From a virus, in the IMG/VR virus record IMGVR_UViG_3300032315_001177, positions 1-25,344 of that record: a stretch of 25,344 nucleotides of DNA, one strand, 5' to 3'. The position numbers and the translations under genes are program-made. Below the pieces are notes generated by a model. It did not search any database. It was not told where the DNA came from and was given only the letters and a program-made list of their open reading frames with translations. Shown piece after piece: positions 21,768 through 25,344 of this stretch (position 1 is its first letter; every line of letters begins with the position of its first letter).

Positions 21768-24700
21768 TGGCAGAAACGAACGATAGTCCACTATTGGATA
21801 GATTAGCACTTGAGAGTGAATTTTCAGGATATACTCCTCCAGAACCTCCAGCTCCTCTTCCAAATGTTCCTTATACAAACGTTCCTCTTCCATCACCTAG
21901 AATAGGAGGTGACATAGGTGCAGGGGGAGGAACAAGATCCACTGTAGAAAGTAATCCTCTCACTGCATACAGAAACTCTCTTCAGGTAAATAAAGGAGGA
22001 GACGGAAGACTCACTGGTGGAAGCATCATGAGAACATTGGCAGAATCCACTTCTGCTAGATATAATAGCTATGTTCCTGGAGATTACAACAATGAAGATG
22101 CCTATGCACAAGGTCAATCTTGGACAGATAGGATGGCTAATGGTGTAGGAAAAGGTTTGCTTCTTACAGGAACAACGTTTCTTCAAAACACTGTAGGACT
22201 TGTAAATGGTTTAGCTAGATGGAGCCAGGATGGTAAGTTTGCTTCTTTTTACAATAATGATTTTAACAGATGGTTGGATGATATTAATAAACAAGCTGAA
22301 GACATTGCTCCTAACTATGAGACAGATGTAGAAAAGAATGCAGCTTGGTATTCTCCAAAATATCTATTCACTGCTAATTTCCTTTGGAATGGCATTGTTA
22401 AGAATGCAGGATTTGCTGCAGGGTCTGCTTTGTCAGGAGCAGCATTTGCAGCAGCACTGAAAGCAATTCCTCTTACAGCCAGATTGTTCTCTATAGGTAA
22501 AGCTGCACAAGCGTTGGAAGCTTCAGAAAAAGCATTGCTTTCAGCTAATAAAGCAGCTGATACGTATGGAAAAATGAAAGCTCTGTCTGATAGATTTCTT
22601 TCTTCTTATAATGTTTTAAATCCTGCAGGAAGATTTGTTGTTGCTGGATTATCTACATCAGGAGAAGCAGGAATGGAAGCTTTTCAAAATCTGAATAAAT
22701 TCAGAGATGAAAAGATTAGAGAATTCAAAGAAACACATGGAGGTAGAGAACCTATTGGCGATGAACTGGAACTGATTAATAAAACTGCAGAGGATATAGG
22801 TAACACTTCGTTTCTTTTGAACACAGGACTTCTGTCAGCTACAAACTACATCCAGTTTCCAAAAATACTTGGTTCATCTGAAAAGCTTGAGAAAGGACTG
22901 ATTAAATCTCTTGCTAGAGAAACTGATGAGATTATAAAAGATGCTACAGGCAAATATATAAGGAAAGAAGCTACGTCAAAAGCTGGAAAGCTTCTTTCAG
23001 GACTTAACAAAATACGCCCATATGTTTTCTCCACTTCAGAAGCATTTGAAGAAGGAGCTCAATATGCTATTGGTGTAGGAGCAGAAAACTATTACAATAA
23101 GAAATATGATGGTAAACCCACTACATTCTTAGATAGTCTTGTATATGGAATAGAAAACACTCTTGGTACTAACGAGGGTATGAAGAATGTTGTCATTGGT
23201 GGACTTTCAGGTTCATTGATGCAAGCCAGAGGTACATATGGAGAAAGGGCACAAAGAGCTAGGAATACATCAGAGGCACTTAAAAGATTCAACGAAAAAA
23301 ATCTTTCTGACTTTACAAAAGAAACAGCAGACTCTGTAAACAGAGGAACTGTTATACAAGAGGAAAGAGAAAAAAGACTGAGACAAGGTGATATTCTTGA
23401 AAGCAAAGACCTTGAAGCAGATTACATAATCAACTATCTCACTCCTCGTATTAAGTTTGGTAGGTATGATCTTGTTGCTGCTGACATCGCTGAATACAGA
23501 GCTCTCGCTAGCACAGATGAAGGTTTTGCACAACTTCAAGCTGAAGGTAAAGCACTGGATACAGACAACAAAGAAGCCTATCTCAAAAGACTTTCAAACC
23601 TTGAGTCCACTGCAAACAATATAAAGTCTCTTTACCAATCTCTAAATCTTCGATATGCAGGACTGGTAGATAAGGAAAACAAACCCTTGTACACTTCTGC
23701 AGTGATAGATAAGATGATTTATGCTGCAACGAAAGTGACAGATTATGACAAACGATCTGTAGAACTTTCAGAAAATCTTATCAAAAATGGGGTGGATGTA
23801 GACAATGTGATAAATGATGTGGTTTCTGGAGAATCTGTTGCATACAATGAAGCAATTGGTAAAATAGAAGACCTTCGTAAGAAGGGTAAAATAAACGATG
23901 ACCAAAAAGAAGATCTTATCAGGGATTTGAAAGATGTCTCAGAAGTGGCACTTCGTAGGCAACTATTCATGAAGGAATACGATGAAATAAAAAATAGTCC
24001 TGAAAAATATAAAGAACTTCCTCCACAGAAAGAAGTAATTGAAGAAGAACTTCAAGAAGAAAAGAAAGAAGAAGATAAACAAAAGATAAAGCTAAAGACA
24101 AAAACTGGTGAAAGGGAGTATGAAGTAGGAGTTAAGTATTTTGTTGGAAAAGGTTTTGATTATGATAAAGACGGATTGGAGATTCCTATTTCTGTAAGTA
24201 ATTTAACAATATTAGGAGAGAATGAAGATGGCACTATTAAGATAAAAGATAATAAAGGAGAAGAAAGAAACATATCTAAAGATATGCTTCTTGACTACGA
24301 ACTTACTAAAGTATCCTCTGTTCGTGATAACAAAACAGCTAATTATTTTCTTCTTCATAAGAATGAAATATTTGAATACAATTTTGGAGAGCAATTTGGT
24401 GGAAAAAAACCAGGAAGATTAGAGTATAAGGACGGTAAACTCTTTTTTGTATATAAAGATAATAATGGAAAGATAAAGAGAAAAGTTTTGAAGAATGAGC
24501 ATTTTGTTGCTCAGGGAGAATACACTCAGCCTCGTATTAAAAAAATAGGAGAAGTTGAAACTTCTGAACAGGAAGCTTCTAGAAAAGAATTAACATCTCC
24601 TGAAGAAATTGCTCGTCAAAAATCAGAAGACACATTAGCAAAAAATAGAGGTAGTCGTATTGAGATTATCGTAGAGCTTGAAAATGAAACTAGAGAACGC

Positions 24701-25344
24701 CTTGAAGAAATAAATAAAAAACTTGAAAACAAGAAGAAAGAACTTGAAAATATACAAAAAAATCTTGATGAAATAGGTGACGAAGTAAAAGTTGCTCAAC
24801 CTCGTACAAAAAGAGAGAAAGCTCTTGAAGAGAAGTATCCTGAACTCAGTCGTCAGAAGATTAGATTTGGTAAGGTGTTTTCTGCCACTACTCAGGCATT
24901 GACAAAGCTCTCTCGTATGAAGGAGAGCGTTGAAGATGAAATTAATGCTCTTACTGCTGAAAAGGCTGAACTTGAATTCAACCTTTCATATTTTGAAGAC
25001 TTTACACAAAATCTTGATGAACTTCCTGAAAATTCTGGAGAGTTTTTAAGAGAGCTTAAAGAGCAAGTGAAATGGATTGAGCTTCTTGTAAAAGAAACAG
25101 GTGATAACATCAACACCCTTTCTAAGATAGCAAAAGATATTGAGTCTGCTATTAAAGACTTTGTATCTCTTCTCAAATCATCCTTACAAAAATTTGATGC
25201 TGATTATCCACAATATATAAAAGATAGTTTTGAAAGAATAAAAGATAACCCAATATTTTCCGAAGTCAAAGGACTAAAAGAATATCTGGTTGATTATGTT
25301 CTACTTCAGGATTTGCAAAAAGACATATCAATCAATGAAAATCA
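21767..25344 (+). CDS. Giant cargo/ejection protein, truncated by the window end
   Basis: The frame starts at ATG 21767 (MAETNDSPLLDRLALESEFS) and stays open for 1192 codons to the window end. Residues 20-60 are Pro/Gly-rich and probably unfolded. Two hydrophobic stretches follow: about 126-152 (GLLLTGTTFLQNTVGLVNGL) and about 201-242 (FTANFLWNGIVKNAGFAAGS, LSGAAFAAALKAIPLTARLF), which could enter a membrane. Residues about 300-770 are helical (GLSTSGEAGMEAFQNLNKFR). Residues about 780-925 look like one or two SH3-like beta domains (ILGENEDGTIKIKDNKGEER, KPGRLEYKDGKLFFVYKDNN). Residues about 965-1008 are a clear coiled coil (ELENETRERLEEINKKLENK). This layout fits an ejection protein that helps DNA and cargo cross the envelope. 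In crAss-like genomes the virion RNA polymerase genes lie downstream of this block. Confidence 0.75.
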   Translation, partial: MAETNDSPLLDRLALESEFSGYTPPEPPAPLPNVPYTNVPLPSPRIGGDIGAGGGTRSTVESNPLTAYRNSLQVNKGGDGRLTGGSIMRTLAESTSARYNSYVPGDYNNEDAYAQGQSWTDRMANGVGKGLLLTGTTFLQNTVGLVNGLARWSQDGKFASFYNNDFNRWLDDINKQAEDIAPNYETDVEKNAAWYSPKYLFTANFLWNGIVKNAGFAAGSALSGAAFAAALKAIPLTARLFSIGKAAQALEASEKALLSANKAADTYGKMKALSDRFLSSYNVLNPAGRFVVAGLSTSGEAGMEAFQNLNKFRDEKIREFKETHGGREPIGDELELINKTAEDIGNTSFLLNTGLLSATNYIQFPKILGSSEKLEKGLIKSLARETDEIIKDATGKYIRKEATSKAGKLLSGLNKIRPYVFSTSEAFEEGAQYAIGVGAENYYNKKYDGKPTTFLDSLVYGIENTLGTNEGMKNVVIGGLSGSLMQARGTYGERAQRARNTSEALKRFNEKNLSDFTKETADSVNRGTVIQEEREKRLRQGDILESKDLEADYIINYLTPRIKFGRYDLVAADIAEYRALASTDEGFAQLQAEGKALDTDNKEAYLKRLSNLESTANNIKSLYQSLNLRYAGLVDKENKPLYTSAVIDKMIYAATKVTDYDKRSVELSENLIKNGVDVDNVINDVVSGESVAYNEAIGKIEDLRKKGKINDDQKEDLIRDLKDVSEVALRRQLFMKEYDEIKNSPEKYKELPPQKEVIEEELQEEKKEEDKQKIKLKTKTGEREYEVGVKYFVGKGFDYDKDGLEIPISVSNLTILGENEDGTIKIKDNKGEERNISKDMLLDYELTKVSSVRDNKTANYFLLHKNEIFEYNFGEQFGGKKPGRLEYKDGKLFFVYKDNNGKIKRKVLKNEHFVAQGEYTQPRIKKIGEVETSEQEASRKELTSPEEIARQKSEDTLAKNRGSRIEIIVELENETRERLEEINKKLENKKKELENIQKNLDEIGDEVKVAQPRTKREKALEEKYPELSRQKIRFGKVFSATTQALTKLSRMKESVEDEINALTAEKAELEFNLSYFEDFTQNLDELPENSGEFLRELKEQVKWIELLVKETGDNINTLSKIAKDIESAIKDFVSLLKSSLQKFDADYPQYIKDSFERIKDNPIFSEVKGLKEYLVDYVLLQDLQKDISINEN

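Overview
The window reads as the virion-protein region of a crAss-like phage (order Crassvirales) that infects a Bacteroidota host. All 17 genes lie on the + strand, nearly head to tail, often with TAATG or ATGA junctions. There are no Shine-Dalgarno sites; start codons follow A/T-rich leaders of the type usual in Bacteroidota. The clearest family signals are a P22 gp4-like tail stabilisation protein next to a very large muzzle-type tail protein, a small IHF-like protein just before them, and a run of cargo proteins with the typical crAss-like cores (FNPYIQQMPIEAM near one N-terminus; HWGGDTELMSYNPYMPGNGE in another). No tRNA, integrase, CRISPR array, insertion sequence or reverse transcriptase was seen.

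Layout. 1-1784: the end of a conserved virion protein, then a 393-residue abundant-type structural protein ending in a Thr-rich tail and followed by a strong terminator. 1870-3943: four genes (a conserved virion protein, a 47-residue Cys-rich protein, an 88-residue protein, and a tail-collar fibre protein), closed by a second terminator. 4119-7533: a metallophosphoesterase with an HTH-like N-terminus, then the neck/tail proteins (ring-type protein, IHF-like protein, P22 gp4-like protein). 7536-14434: the muzzle region. An 1800-residue protein ends in four Thr/Ser-rich linkers alternating with small Cys-rich domains; a 200-residue two-domain protein with the same kind of linker follows; then a 289-residue protein that looks like the muzzle C-terminal part on its own. 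14434-25344: four cargo/ejection-type proteins, the last one cut by the window end. A promoter-like sequence lies before the third cargo gene.

How it works together: the first genes would supply capsid and fibre parts, the middle genes the neck, tail rings and muzzle, and the last block the proteins packed in capsid or tail and sent into the host, probably leading to the virion RNA polymerase genes beyond the right edge.

Most unusual points: (i) the muzzle appears broken up by a display zone of interchangeable Thr-linked domains; (ii) the first cargo protein carries two AT-rich modules bounded by short in-frame direct repeats, one being a zincin-like domain whose first zinc-binding His is Gly; (iii) an AQ(N/D)G motif recurs through two neighbouring cargo proteins; (iv) an inverted repeat overlaps a promoter of the Bacteroidota consensus inside the cargo block. 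Family assignments come from recognised sequence patterns without database searches.
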